From Tenericutes bacterium MZ-XQ (GTDB taxonomy: Bacteria > Bacillota_I > Bacilli_A > Acholeplasmatales > Acholeplasmataceae), in NCBI GenBank assembly GCA_002838205.1, contig CP017950.1:750858-814857 (forward strand): a DNA stretch of 64,000 bases, read 5' to 3'. The notes under the pieces are model-generated. The model was not told the DNA's origin. It did not search any database and saw only the letters and a list, made by a program, of their open reading frames with translations. The position numbers and the translations under genes were made by a program. Shown in pieces: positions 9,035 to 18,592 of the stretch (within the stretch, counting starts at the first letter, position 1; every line of letters begins with the position of its first letter).

Positions 9035-9796
9035 GTCTTTATCTATAAAAATGTTTTCGATATCCTCAAAACTAAACCCTTTTTGATAAAGTTTTTGTTT
9101 AAGCATGCTCTTTAACTCGTATCCATGCTTTTTATCTTTGTATTTAACATACAGTTTATCGAAAGTTTTCGATAATAAAGCTTGATCATCACCTTGATAA
9201 AGGTGGCTTTTTGAAAATACAATGGGTTCAATCACTTCTCTGTCAAAACCTTTAGTCATAAAGTGAATCTTCGTTGATTGAAGAGCTTGTTTCTTAGTTT
9301 TATGCTTAAAACTATTTAGCTTTTTAGGTATTAATTCATTTAAGATTACTGACTGATTGATTTGCTGAACATACCGATCAATTGTTTCTTTAGAAACACC
9401 TTTTTGTTCAAGTTTAGAAGAAATCAGTTTTGGTCCTTCTTGAAACTTTTTAAGTTCAATATATGTCTTAACATAATCCATATCATTGATATATCTTCGA
9501 TCAACGAAAAACTTCATAACTTCTTTTAAAATATGGTTTGGACATCCTTTTTCATCTAAGTATGTTTTAAGTTCATGATAGGTTTGCATCTTCTTGAGCC
9601 TTAAAGCTCCAAGTTTTGTATAATGAAGTTTATGATTTTCATCCATCATCATTTTAAACTGCTTATCGTCTAACGATTCACCTGGCTTTAAATGATATTT
9701 GAAAAATATGTCTAGCTCAATATCAATCACTTCTTGATGATCAAATGATACTTTATATCCTGATTTTAGTTTTTTAACATCAGTGACTGTTTTCAT
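9023..9796 (-). CDS. recX: Regulatory protein RecX
   Basis: A 257-residue RecX family protein, which binds and limits RecA filaments during recombinational repair. The three-helix RecX repeats are visible: LGALRLKKMQTYHELKTYLDEKG, FFVDRRYINDMDYVKTYIELKK and GPKLISSKLEQKGVSKETID. These are followed by a C-terminal repeat (YELKSMLKQKLYQKGFSFEDI). Length fits the long Bacillus-type RecX. It starts one base after the ctp stop, so the two genes are coupled, and it ends in a strong terminator. No recA lies in the window. Confidence 0.9.
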   Translation of the reverse strand: MKTVTDVKKLKSGYKVSFDHQEVIDIELDIFFKYHLKPGESLDDKQFKMMMDENHKLHYTKLGALRLKKMQTYHELKTYLDEKGCPNHILKEVMKFFVDRRYINDMDYVKTYIELKKFQEGPKLISSKLEQKGVSKETIDRYVQQINQSVILNELIPKKLNSFKHKTKKQALQSTKIHFMTKGFDREVIEPIVFSKSHLYQGDDQALLSKTFDKLYVKYKDKKHGYELKSMLKQKLYQKGFSFEDIENIFIDKDVLS

Positions 9797-9797
9797 A

Positions 9798-11288
9798 CTA
9801 AATCATTCCTAAAAGTGTTTGTAGTTGCACATCTTCAGCTAAATCACTTTGATAAACTTTAAGCAAATCATGCATGACTCTTGCTGTTTCTAAATCAAGT
9901 TTTGCTGTTTCAGTTATATTTTGTTCTTGCTGAAACATGAGTATATAATCTTTTGTCACTTGATCAAAATAACCATCTTCTCTGATTTTTGATGCACCTT
10001 CTAACTCAAAGTATGCATTTAAGAACTGTTGGAACTCGATAAGTGATAAACTCACATCGTCAAGTTCTAATACTTCTTCGAAAAACAAGAAAGGAATTGC
10101 ATGAAATCCTTTTTGATCAATAAGGTTGACATTTAGTGGGACCTCACCAATTTTTTTGTCACCATCATAAACCCAGTTACCTTCAGTATAAGTTAAGTAA
10201 TAGCTTATAGCATCAATGGTTGTAAGCAATGTTGTGTTTTGATAAACGTCTTTTCCAAAAGTGTAATGACCATAAAGCTCATATCCACCATTTATGCTTA
10301 ATGCGGCAGCTAATACCTCAGCAGCTGATGCTGAGTTTTCATTCACTAAAACTTTAATATCATATGCTTTAGGCGATTGTAATCCGCCTAGATAATCTGT
10401 TTTTATACCATTTGCGTTAATCATTGAAAATAATGGTCTTTCAACATCTCTTATTAAAAGTTGTTGCGTGATTCCTGGAATGAGTCCTGATTGATTTTCA
10501 TTATGAAGTGCAGTTAGTGCTCCACCAGGGTTATTTCTTAAATCTATAATGAGTGTATCTGTTTCATCAATCAATACATTTTCCTCTAAAGTATTTAATG
10601 TATCATTAAAAACCTTAGCAGTGCCTTCACTCACATCTTTAATGTATGAAGTGAACTCTCTAATGTTAATGTATCCTATATCATCACTGATTTCTTGTCC
10701 ATGAGCTGTTGGTGTTAAAATTTCCTCATAGGTAATCTCAACATTTCTTTCTACACCAAGTGGATCGATGACAATCAATGTTTTAACTTCACCTAAACTA
10801 CCAGCTAAAAATGATGTTGGTAAAATATTAGGTTGTAGTGTATCAAAATATAGCTTCTCATTATTTTGCATAACACCAACAATCATATCATTTGGATATA
10901 ATTTTTGATAACTTGGTCCTTCATATACGACTTCTAAAACTCTGAGCAGAGGATTAAGCTGCTCTATAGTTACCCCGATACCTACATAACTTTCCGCATT
11001 GGTAGGTGCAAGATTAACAGGTTGTGCAGAAAGTCTTGTATATGGGTCGTTATTAGACTCAGCATAAGACGCAACAATGGACTCCAACTGCGCAATAAAT
11101 GCAGCATCTTTTTCTGCATCCGTTAAATCGTATAAATAATATCTTTCTAACGCCTCTGTAATCTCAGCGTATACATCAACAAACGGTTCAGGTTCATTGT
11201 TCTCAAAAAATGTTTGTACTTGAAAGCCTGCAAAAAATGCTAATAATACACCTAGTAAAAATATCCAACCTATTCTTTTTGTTTCCAT
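9798..11288 (-). CDS. Carboxyl-terminal processing protease (S41), membrane anchored
   Basis: A 496-residue C-terminal-processing peptidase facing the outside of the membrane. It has an N-terminal signal/anchor (IGWIFLLGVLLAFFAGF), a divergent PDZ domain (about 97-190: GIGVTIEQ...YPNDMIVGV) and an S41 core with DLRNNPGG (249-256). The catalytic pair is Ser321 in ENSASAAE and Lys346 in YTFGK; their 25-residue spacing equals that of E. coli Tsp. The last 90 residues resemble a peptidoglycan-binding domain (DGYFDQVTKDYILMFQQ). That is notable if the host is wall-less. It overlaps yitT by 19 nt, with AAGGGGAG inside the yitT end as its ribosome site. Substrates are probably secreted or membrane proteins. 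Confidence 0.92.
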   Translation of the reverse strand: METKRIGWIFLLGVLLAFFAGFQVQTFFENNEPEPFVDVYAEITEALERYYLYDLTDAEKDAAFIAQLESIVASYAESNNDPYTRLSAQPVNLAPTNAESYVGIGVTIEQLNPLLRVLEVVYEGPSYQKLYPNDMIVGVMQNNEKLYFDTLQPNILPTSFLAGSLGEVKTLIVIDPLGVERNVEITYEEILTPTAHGQEISDDIGYINIREFTSYIKDVSEGTAKVFNDTLNTLEENVLIDETDTLIIDLRNNPGGALTALHNENQSGLIPGITQQLLIRDVERPLFSMINANGIKTDYLGGLQSPKAYDIKVLVNENSASAAEVLAAALSINGGYELYGHYTFGKDVYQNTTLLTTIDAISYYLTYTEGNWVYDGDKKIGEVPLNVNLIDQKGFHAIPFLFFEEVLELDDVSLSLIEFQQFLNAYFELEGASKIREDGYFDQVTKDYILMFQQEQNITETAKLDLETARVMHDLLKVYQSDLAEDVQLQTLLGMI

Positions 11289-12148
11289 GTTTGACTCCCC
11301 TTACTAAAACCATAACCTGTGGCTTCATGTGTTCTTGTTACAAACGTAAATGCTTGTGGATCTATCTCTTTAATCATCAATCTAAATGTATATAACTGTA
11401 ATCGATCGATGGTACATACAATCATTTCTTTTTCTTTATTTGAGTAACCACCGATCACTCTAATTTTAGTGATGCCTCGATCAAGTCTCTCATAGATTTT
11501 GTTTTGCATATCTTTAGTTTTATCAGTTAAGATAAAGAATGTATATCCAGCAATACCTTCTAAAGACATTTTATCAATAATAATCCCACTTAAGATCATT
11601 GCACCAAATGCGTATAATCCTGCTTGAAAATCAACGAATAATGCAATCGTAATGATCGTTCCATCGATGATATATAAAGCCCAGGTAAATGGAATATGTA
11701 AAAACTTATGCATCATATTTTGGACAATATCAATACCACCTGTTGTCGCATTGTTTCTAATGACCATACCTAATCCAACGCCAACAAAGAGTGCACCAAA
11801 TAAAGCAGAAACCATATAAGGACTTTCATTCATATATTTCATAAAGAAATCAGAAGGTACTGTTTTTTCTAAAATGAAAATAATCGCTGGTGAAAGTAAA
11901 GTTGCATAAACAGTTTTTAGGAAAAAAGATTTTCCTAAGAAAATTAACCCTACCATCAGTAATATTGCGTTAGCAATAAAGATAAACGTAGAAACTTCGA
12001 TCACATTTTGAACCAATACCGAAATCCCCATCACTCCACCAATCACTAAGTTTTGTGGTAATAAGAAAAAATAGAAACCTAAAGACAGTAATGTTACGCC
12101 TCCCGTGATTTCTAAAATTTCTATAAGTTTAGCTTTATTCACTAGCAT
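11270..12148 (-). CDS. YitT family membrane protein (DUF161 + DUF2179)
   Basis: A 292-residue YitT-type protein of unknown function. Five to six membrane helices occupy residues 10-190, including GGVMGISVLVQN and NNATTGGIDIVQNMMHKF, both typical of the family. A cytosolic DUF2179 domain follows (about 200-280: GYSNKEKEMIVCTIDRLQLYTFRLMIKEIDPQAFTF is its core, cited in parts only). It overlaps the prfB end by 14 nt. The start is uncertain between GTG 12151, ATG 12148 and GTG 12142; I used the ATG. In Bacillus, yitT relatives lie in unrelated places, so the operon gives no functional clue. Confidence 0.9.
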   Translation of the reverse strand: MLVNKAKLIEILEITGGVTLLSLGFYFFLLPQNLVIGGVMGISVLVQNVIEVSTFIFIANAILLMVGLIFLGKSFFLKTVYATLLSPAIIFILEKTVPSDFFMKYMNESPYMVSALFGALFVGVGLGMVIRNNATTGGIDIVQNMMHKFLHIPFTWALYIIDGTIITIALFVDFQAGLYAFGAMILSGIIIDKMSLEGIAGYTFFILTDKTKDMQNKIYERLDRGITKIRVIGGYSNKEKEMIVCTIDRLQLYTFRLMIKEIDPQAFTFVTRTHEATGYGFSKGSQTWKQKE

Positions 12149-13235
12149 CACCCGCTTTTAAATAAGCATTGATAAATCCATCAATATCGCCATCCATGAC
12201 TAAATCAATATTACCAACTTCATAACTCGTTCTATGGTCTTTAACCATTTGATATGGATGAAATACGTATGATCTAATTTGTGATCCCCATGCGATATCT
12301 TTTTGTTCACCTTTAATATTTTTTAAAGCTTCTTCTTGTTTTTTAACTTCTTCTTGAACAAGTTTTGCTTTTAAATAACTCATTGCTTTTTCTTTATTTT
12401 TAATTTGACTTCTTTCATTTTGACATGTTACCACAATATTTGTCGGTAAGTGTGTAATTCTTACAGCTGAATCTGTAGTGTTTACCGATTGTCCACCCGC
12501 ACCACTACTTCTATACACATCAATCTTAAGATCATCATCTTTTATGTCGATTTCGATTTCATCATTAATTTCCGGCATCACGTCGATTGAAGCAAAACTT
12601 GTATGACGTCTAGCATTTGAGTCAAATGGTGATATTCTTACCAAACGGTGAACACCACGTTCAGCTTTTAAGTAACCATAAGCATAGGGGCCTTTAAGTA
12701 ACATAGTAACTGATTTAATACCAGCTTCATCACCTGATTGATAATCAAGGACTTCAATCTTATATTTTTTTCTTTGACCATATCTTGTATATAATCGGTA
12801 GAGCATATCAGCCCAATCTTGAGATTCTGTGCCACCAGCACCTGGGTGAATTTCAATGATAGCGTTTAAATCATCATATGGTCCATTTAATATAGTTTCT
12901 AACTCGAAAGCTTTGATTTCATCATTTAAAGCGTGGATATCAGTTTCTAATATCGTCCATTCTTCAGTTTGTTCTTCAGATATTTCTGCCCATTCGATCA
13001 AATTTTTTAGCTTTTGCTTGAGTTGATTTAAACGATCTACTTTTGACCGAATCAAATTCGCTTCTTTAGTAACCTTTTTCGCTTCATTCGTATTATTCCA
13101 GAAGTCAGGTTCTTGCATTTTTATATTGAGTTCTTGATATGTTTTCTCTAGTTTTTCGGGTTGAATTGCACGCTTAAAATCATCAATTGATGTTTTAAAC
13201 TCTGCAATAATCTTGTTGACATCATAACGTTCCAT
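12135..13235 (-). CDS. prfB: Peptide chain release factor 2
   Basis: RF2 releases nascent chains at UAA and UGA. The UGA-reading tripeptide SPF is seen in RISPFDSNARRHTSF and the catalytic GGQ in SSGAGGQSVN. At 366 residues it is full length. The start has AGGAGG six bases upstream. The N-terminal part is in one frame with no internal UGA, so the usual autoregulatory +1 frameshift is absent. Presence of RF2 and TGA-terminated genes shows UGA is a stop in this genome. It lies 9 nt downstream of secA, the classical secA-prfB order. Confidence 0.97.
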   Translation of the reverse strand: MERYDVNKIIAEFKTSIDDFKRAIQPEKLEKTYQELNIKMQEPDFWNNTNEAKKVTKEANLIRSKVDRLNQLKQKLKNLIEWAEISEEQTEEWTILETDIHALNDEIKAFELETILNGPYDDLNAIIEIHPGAGGTESQDWADMLYRLYTRYGQRKKYKIEVLDYQSGDEAGIKSVTMLLKGPYAYGYLKAERGVHRLVRISPFDSNARRHTSFASIDVMPEINDEIEIDIKDDDLKIDVYRSSGAGGQSVNTTDSAVRITHLPTNIVVTCQNERSQIKNKEKAMSYLKAKLVQEEVKKQEEALKNIKGEQKDIAWGSQIRSYVFHPYQMVKDHRTSYEVGNIDLVMDGDIDGFINAYLKAGDASE

Positions 13236-13244
13236 GCTGACCTC

Positions 13245-15713
13245 CTATCTCCAAGGTAAGTTTCTTTGTCCTCGGTTTTTTCTTACTTTAGGTTTTTTTG
13301 GTTTGTTATCTTCTACACCTTGATTGGTTTGAGTATTTTTAACAACTGCTTCACGCTCTTGATCATACTTGATTTGAGCTCTAATTGCATAACGTGTCAC
13401 ATCTTTAGAAATGTTTGAAACCATCTCATTAAACATACGTAAACCTTCTTTTTGATAAATTGTAAGAGGTTGTTGTTGTCCATATGCTTGTAGTGACACA
13501 CCTTGTCTAAGCTCACTCATCGCATCAATATGTCTCATCCAGTATGTATCGATCACGCGTAACATAACGACTTTTAAAAATTCATTGAATATTTCTGGTG
13601 GGAAGTTATTTTTCTTTTCATCTAAAGCTTTCACACCTAAATCAACGATAAAATCTGTAATCGCATCAGCATCTAGTGATTCGATATCTTCTTTTTTAAT
13701 CGTATCTTGATAGAAAATATTGCCATTAAAATGAGTTAATAATGGATCAATATCTACTTTATATTCATTTTTACCTTCTAAATGAACAAACTGATTCACT
13801 TGACCAGTTAATGAATTGATGATAGTTTGTCTGACTTGTGGTTCAATAGACTCTAACAATAACACATCTCTTCTATTTTGATAGATAATTTCTCTTTGCT
13901 TACGAAGGACATCATCATATTTAAGAACTGTCTTTCTAGAATCATAGTTATTGCCTTCAATACGTTTTTGTGCACTGGTCACAAATCTAGAAAATAACTT
14001 AGATGATAAAGGCTCACCTGTTGTGTTCATACGCTCTAACATCTCAATTCGACGTTTAAAAGATTCTCCACCAAATCGCATCATGAGTTCGTCTTCAGCA
14101 GACAAATAGAATCTAGAGTATCCTGGATCACCTTGACGACCACTACGACCTCTTAACTGATTATCAATACGTCTTGATTCATGTCTTTCACTACCGATGA
14201 CTGCTAAACCACCAAGTTCTACTACACCTTCACCAAGTTTAATATCTGTACCACGACCAGCCATGTTGGTTGCAATCGTTACAGATCCTTTTAAACCAGC
14301 TTTCGCTACAATTTCAGCTTCTCTAGCATGGTTTTTAGCATTGAGTACTTCATGTGGGATACGTCTTGCTTTTAGCATGCGTGATAAATCTTCTGAAGTT
14401 TCAACTGCAATCGTACCAATTAATATAGGTTGTCCCATTTTATATCTATGTTCTACTTCATTCACTAAAGCTTCGAACTTTTCTTTTAAAGTTGCATAAA
14501 TATAATCTGGTTCATCTTTTCTAATCACTGGAGCGTTGGTTGGAACTTCAATAACGTCCATGTTATAAATATCTCTAAATTCTTCTTCTTCAGTTTTAGC
14601 AGTACCAGTCATACCTGAAAGTTTTTTATACATTCTAAAGAAGTTTTGATAAGTAATGGTTGCAACAGTGGTTGTTTCTCTTTTCACTTGTACATTTTCT
14701 TTTGCTTCTAACGCTTGGTGAAGCCCTTCAGAAAATTGACGACCACGTAAAATACGACCAGTAAATTGATCAACAATTAAGACTTCGCCATCTTGTACAA
14801 CATATTCTTTATCTCTAGCCATAATATAATTCGCACGAAGCGCGTTATTGATATGATGTACTAAAGATACGTGTTTTAAGTCATATAAGTTTTCAATTTG
14901 AAAAATACGTTCAGCTTTTTCAATACCAGTTTTGGTTAATGCAATACTCTTAGATTCAATCTCAATTTCAAAATCTTCGTCACGAATCGATTTTGCAAAA
15001 CGATCAGCAGCTTGATATAAATTTTGATTATTTTTTGATCCACCAGAAATAATGAGCGGCGTTCTCGCTTCATCAATTAAAATGGAGTCAACCTCATCGA
15101 TAATGGCATAATTTAAACCGCGTCTAGCGACCATATCTTTAGCATATAAAACCATGTGATCTCTTAAATAATCAAATCCTAATTCTGAGTTTGTTGAATA
15201 TAAGATATCACAATCATATGCTTCCTTTTTTTGCTCTCTTGTTAAATCTCTTAAGTTTAGACCAACTGTTAAGCCTAAAAAACGAAACAAATCGCCGATG
15301 TCTCCTTCGACTTCACGTCTCGCTAAATATTCATTGACTGTAACAATATGAACACCTTCACCATTAAGTGCACTTAAATATGCAGGCATAACAGCAGTTA
15401 AGGTTTTACCTTCACCAGTTTTCATTTCAGCAATATTACCACCGAATATAGCAATAGCTCCTAAAACTTGAACATAATATGGAAACAATTTAGTAACTCT
15501 TCTTGAAGCTTCTCTAACAACTGCGAATGCTTCTACCATTAAATCTTCTAAACTTTCTCCATTTTGAAATCTTTTTTTAAATTCATCAGTTTTATTTTTT
15601 AAATCACTATCTGATAATTGTTTTATTTCTGTTTCCAAAGCAAACACTTGATCGGCGATTTTTTTTGCGCGTTTAAGTTCTCTTTTGCTTGGATCAAACC
15701 ATTTTCTAAGCAT
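13245..15713 (-). CDS. secA: Preprotein translocase ATPase SecA
   Basis: An 822-residue SecA motor that drives unfolded preproteins through SecYEG. Visible motifs are MKTGEGKTL (Walker A, near residue 98), DEVD in IIDEVDSILIDEARTPLIISG, the preprotein-binding domain (about 220-370), TNMAGRGTDIKLG and RGRSGRQGDPG of the second motor fold. The scaffold and wing part with WMRHIDAMSELRQG follows. The C-terminus ends in a short basic tail (KPKKPKVRKNRGQRNLPWR) and lacks the Cys-rich SEC-C zinc motif for SecB/lipid contacts. AAGGA precedes the ATG by about 9 nt. First gene of the secA-prfB-yitT-ctp-recX unit. Confidence 0.98.
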   Translation of the reverse strand: MLRKWFDPSKRELKRAKKIADQVFALETEIKQLSDSDLKNKTDEFKKRFQNGESLEDLMVEAFAVVREASRRVTKLFPYYVQVLGAIAIFGGNIAEMKTGEGKTLTAVMPAYLSALNGEGVHIVTVNEYLARREVEGDIGDLFRFLGLTVGLNLRDLTREQKKEAYDCDILYSTNSELGFDYLRDHMVLYAKDMVARRGLNYAIIDEVDSILIDEARTPLIISGGSKNNQNLYQAADRFAKSIRDEDFEIEIESKSIALTKTGIEKAERIFQIENLYDLKHVSLVHHINNALRANYIMARDKEYVVQDGEVLIVDQFTGRILRGRQFSEGLHQALEAKENVQVKRETTTVATITYQNFFRMYKKLSGMTGTAKTEEEEFRDIYNMDVIEVPTNAPVIRKDEPDYIYATLKEKFEALVNEVEHRYKMGQPILIGTIAVETSEDLSRMLKARRIPHEVLNAKNHAREAEIVAKAGLKGSVTIATNMAGRGTDIKLGEGVVELGGLAVIGSERHESRRIDNQLRGRSGRQGDPGYSRFYLSAEDELMMRFGGESFKRRIEMLERMNTTGEPLSSKLFSRFVTSAQKRIEGNNYDSRKTVLKYDDVLRKQREIIYQNRRDVLLLESIEPQVRQTIINSLTGQVNQFVHLEGKNEYKVDIDPLLTHFNGNIFYQDTIKKEDIESLDADAITDFIVDLGVKALDEKKNNFPPEIFNEFLKVVMLRVIDTYWMRHIDAMSELRQGVSLQAYGQQQPLTIYQKEGLRMFNEMVSNISKDVTRYAIRAQIKYDQEREAVVKNTQTNQGVEDNKPKKPKVRKNRGQRNLPWR

Positions 15714-15733
15714 ACATACACATCCTTTTCGTT

Positions 15734-15769
15734 CTCTATTATATTACTATAATAGAGCCAATTTTACAA
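15734..15769 (-). promoter_or_regulatory. secA promoter overlapped by a palindrome
   Basis: On the minus strand -35 TTGTAA (15764-15769), 17-nt spacer and -10 TAATAT (15741-15746). A 9-bp perfect inverted repeat CTCTATTAT/ATAATAGAG (15734-15757) covers the -10 and the likely start site. It could be an operator or a leader hairpin. Confidence 0.55.
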
Positions 15770-15825
15770 GCGTAATGAGTCAATCCTTATATTTACCACA
15801 ATTATGAAAAAGGGCGGTATAAAGC

Positions 15826-15856
15826 AAAAAAATAAAACGCTTGGCGTTTTATTTTA
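15826..15856 (-). terminator. Rho-independent terminator after lemA
   Basis: A 12-bp perfect stem AAAATAAAACGC/GCGTTTTATTTT with a 3-nt loop, followed on the minus strand by a T run. It overlaps the lemA stop codon and ends the metK-DUF3137-lemA unit. Confidence 0.92.
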
Positions 15857-16417
15857 GAAATCAAAATTCACATCTGCACGCTTAGCAGCTTCTGCTTCAA
15901 AGAATGCACGTTTTTCAAAATGTTTCATGTTCGCAATAATGTTTGTTGGGAAGACCACAACTTTTTGATTATAGATGGAAACATTAGAATTGTAAACTCT
16001 TCTTGAAGCTTGTAAGTTTTCTTCAACTTCAACAGTTGCATTTTGTAGATTTGTTACACTTTCAGATGCTTTTAAATCTGGATATTGTTCTACAACAACG
16101 TTGATTGCTTGAAGTCCTCTTGTCACTTGGTCAGCGAATTCTTGTTTTTGTTCCATCGGTGCTGAATGAGCAGGTTGTCTCATAGCGATGACTTTTTGAA
16201 GTGTTTCTGCTTCATGTTTCATGTAACCTTTAGTTGCTTGAAACAATTTAGTTAACATATCAAAACGTTTTGTGAGCGCAATATCAATACTTGACTCTGA
16301 TTCATCAATCTTGATGAGCATACGTCTAAATGAGTTAACAACTGAGATGTACCATACAAAGAATAAAAATAATACAACACCAACAATAATTAAAATTGTT
16401 ACACCTGGACTTGGCAT
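15854..16417 (-). CDS. lemA: LemA family membrane protein
   Basis: A 187-residue LemA protein. One N-terminal membrane helix (residues 5-27, ILIIVGVVLFLFFVWYISVV) is followed by a long helical bundle with the family signature (NSFRRMLIKIDESESSIDIALTKRFD, residues 28-53). The C-terminal NVSIYNQKVVVFPTNIIA is also conserved. Function is unclear; family members are linked to membrane stress and, in Listeria, presented as peptides. It lies 23 nt after a DUF3137 gene, a pairing found in many Firmicutes and Mollicutes. Confidence 0.93.
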   Translation of the reverse strand: MPSPGVTILIIVGVVLFLFFVWYISVVNSFRRMLIKIDESESSIDIALTKRFDMLTKLFQATKGYMKHEAETLQKVIAMRQPAHSAPMEQKQEFADQVTRGLQAINVVVEQYPDLKASESVTNLQNATVEVEENLQASRRVYNSNVSIYNQKVVVFPTNIIANMKHFEKRAFFEAEAAKRADVNFDF

Positions 16418-16440
16418 TTAAATCTCTCCTTCCTTCATGT

Positions 16441-17337
16441 TTATTTAAATTTGTTGCTATCTAATCTGAACTCATTAATTATTGCAGGAATGAGTTCAAT
16501 ATCTGACATAAATATACCTAATGTTTCTTCATTGATTGGAGTCTTTAATTTAAACTCTAAATAATTTTTTCGATCATTAACACCTATATGAAGTTCATTG
16601 TTCATAAAGCAATATAGAATCGATCCCCGATGAAGTTTTTCTAATTCTAAAAGTTTTTCGATCATAGATGAAGTAATTAAATAAAACCCAAACTCTTGCG
16701 ACGTTGCAAAAATATCAAACTTTTTATTAAACTCAATACTTTCAGTATCAAATTTAATCAAGTTCTTTCGATTTACATAGCTTCCTCTACCTTCTACAAC
16801 TTTTAACACTTGATCAAAATGCTTTTGAAATTTATAAATGTACCATCTGCCCTTAAAATAAGTTTCATATGATACATGAACATTACCATTTTTATCTCTA
16901 TGTTCAACTCTTTGTTTCAAATCAACATCTGAAACCTCGAATCCAACACCTTTATATGAACCTTTGATATAATCTTCACCATAAAATCTATCTGGTCTTT
17001 TAATAGTCCCTGTAGCATTGATTCTTGATACAGGTATGGAAGATTTTGGATCATAAATGACATCTTCAAATTCTTCAGCTAGTAGCGCATAAATGAGTTC
17101 ACGCTTAATAATTTTTCTATACTTAGCTGCTTCAGATGATGCCTTACCAAAAAAGAAAACAGCTACAATCAATACGATGACACCAAAAACAATTAAAATA
17201 GCTAATTCAGTGGCTACTCCTAATCCACCTAAAACAATTGCTGGAATTAATGTTAAAACCCCAATCATCATGTTCTTCTTATAATTTTTTTCTATCTCTA
17301 ATCTTCTTTGTTCTATGCTTTGAAGTTTCTCATTCAT
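16441..17337 (-). CDS. DUF3137 domain membrane protein
   Basis: A 298-residue protein with an N-terminal coiled-coil (QSIEQRRLEIEKNYKK), two membrane helices (about 24-70) and a large C-terminal cytosolic domain matching DUF3137. The core shows SYKGVGFEVSDVDLKQR and GRWYIYKFQKHFDQVLKVVE. Role unknown. Members habitually neighbour lemA, as here, suggesting that the two work together at the membrane. It lies 20 nt downstream of metK, so it shares the metK transcript. Confidence 0.85.
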   Translation of the reverse strand: MNEKLQSIEQRRLEIEKNYKKNMMIGVLTLIPAIVLGGLGVATELAILIVFGVIVLIVAVFFFGKASSEAAKYRKIIKRELIYALLAEEFEDVIYDPKSSIPVSRINATGTIKRPDRFYGEDYIKGSYKGVGFEVSDVDLKQRVEHRDKNGNVHVSYETYFKGRWYIYKFQKHFDQVLKVVEGRGSYVNRKNLIKFDTESIEFNKKFDIFATSQEFGFYLITSSMIEKLLELEKLHRGSILYCFMNNELHIGVNDRKNYLEFKLKTPINEETLGIFMSDIELIPAIINEFRLDSNKFK

Positions 17338-17357
17338 TTATAATCACCGCTTCCATT

Positions 17358-18506
17358 TTATAATAATTTCTTGAATATTTCAATCTTATCTAAACTTTCC
17401 CATGAAAAGTCTTCGATGTTTCTTCCGAAATGGCCATATGCTGCGGTTTTTTTGTATATAGGTCTGTTCAGTTTTAAAGTCTTTATGATCCCTTTTGGAG
17501 TTAAATCAAAATGATTTAGAACTGCTTCATAGATTTTATCTAAGTCAACTTTCTCCGTGTCAAATGTATTAATCGCAACGCTCACTGGTTCTGATACACC
17601 AATCGCATATGCTAGTTGAATTTCACATTCGGTTGCAACACCACTAGCGACAATATTTTTAGCAATATATCTTGCCATGTATGCTGCACTTCTATCCACC
17701 TTGGTTGCATCTTTTCCTGAGAAAGCTCCACCACCATGTCTAGCATATCCACCATAAGTATCAACAATGATTTTTCTTCCTGTTAAACCAGCATCCCCGT
17801 GGGGTCCACCAATGATAAATCTTCCCGTTGGATTAATCTTATAAATGGTTTTAGATGTATCATAATCTTTTAAAACAGGTTTTATAACATGTTCTAACAT
17901 GGCTTTATGTAGCTCTTCTTGAGTCCAAAACTCATCATGTTGAGTTGATAATACTACAGTATGAATATAATCGATTTGATGGTTTTTGTCATATGCTACA
18001 GTGACTTGAGTTTTTCCATCTGGACGAAGACCTTCAACAATATTTGTTTTTCTAACATAACTTAGTCGTTCTGCAAGTCTATGAGCAAGATATATAGGTA
18101 ATGGTAAAAATGTGTCTGTGTCACTATTCGCATAGCCAAACATTAAACCTTGATCACCAGCACCTAAAGATTTGTTTTCATTCTTATTAACACCTAAAGC
18201 AATATCCGCTGATTGTTCTTTGATTTTTAAATCAATTTCGACAGTATCAACACTATATCCATATGCTTCTTTTGTATATCCAACATCCAAAATAGCTTGT
18301 TTTACGATTTGCTTATAATCTACTTTAGCTTTGGTTGTAATCTCACCAAATAACAAACAATAATGTGTAGTTACTGCTGTTTCTATCGCTACTCTTGATT
18401 CTGGATCTTGTTCTAAACATGCATCTAAAATAGAATCCGATATATAATCACTCAATTTATCTGGATGCCCTTCTGTTACTGATTCACTGCTAAATAATTT
18501 GTACAT
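17358..18506 (-). CDS. metK: S-adenosylmethionine synthetase
   Basis: Makes S-adenosylmethionine from ATP and methionine, the methyl donor for tRNA, rRNA and DNA methylation. The 382-residue protein begins [18 protein letters not shown] with the metal/ATP residues. It has [12 protein letters not shown] (about 113-124) and the phosphate-binding [19 protein letters not shown], ending with the usual KTAAYGHFG segment. GAGGAG lies 7 nt upstream of the ATG. Its transcript should be controlled by the S-box riboswitch at 20217-20309, but an IS110 element now separates the two by about 1.6 kb. A leader hairpin lies next to the ribosome site. Confidence 0.98.
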   Translation of the reverse strand: MYKLFSSESVTEGHPDKLSDYISDSILDACLEQDPESRVAIETAVTTHYCLLFGEITTKAKVDYKQIVKQAILDVGYTKEAYGYSVDTVEIDLKIKEQSADIALGVNKNENKSLGAGDQGLMFGYANSDTDTFLPLPIYLAHRLAERLSYVRKTNIVEGLRPDGKTQVTVAYDKNHQIDYIHTVVLSTQHDEFWTQEELHKAMLEHVIKPVLKDYDTSKTIYKINPTGRFIIGGPHGDAGLTGRKIIVDTYGGYARHGGGAFSGKDATKVDRSAAYMARYIAKNIVASGVATECEIQLAYAIGVSEPVSVAINTFDTEKVDLDKIYEAVLNHFDLTPKGIIKTLKLNRPIYKKTAAYGHFGRNIEDFSWESLDKIEIFKKLL

Positions 18507-18524
18507 ACATACACTCCTCGTATA

Positions 18525-18563
18525 ATATGTAGTGTAGATTTAGGTTGATACCTTACTACATAT
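18525..18563 (-). promoter_or_regulatory. Hairpin in metK leader next to ribosome site
   Basis: Perfect 9-bp arms ATATGTAGT and ACTACATAT with a 21-nt loop holding a nested AGGT/ACCT pair. On the mRNA it ends 6 nt before GAGGAG, the metK ribosome site. It does not match a SAM class known to me. It may be part of the original leader or simply stabilise the 5' end; no clear promoter is visible between it and the IS. Confidence 0.45.
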
Positions 18564-18592
18564 CATTATTTATAAGTTTGAAGTCCTAGTGT

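Noticed and set aside
13160-13235. Possible frameshift site at the start of prfB
   Set aside because: The N-terminal region reads through in one frame with no UGA, and the ATG has a strong ribosome site.
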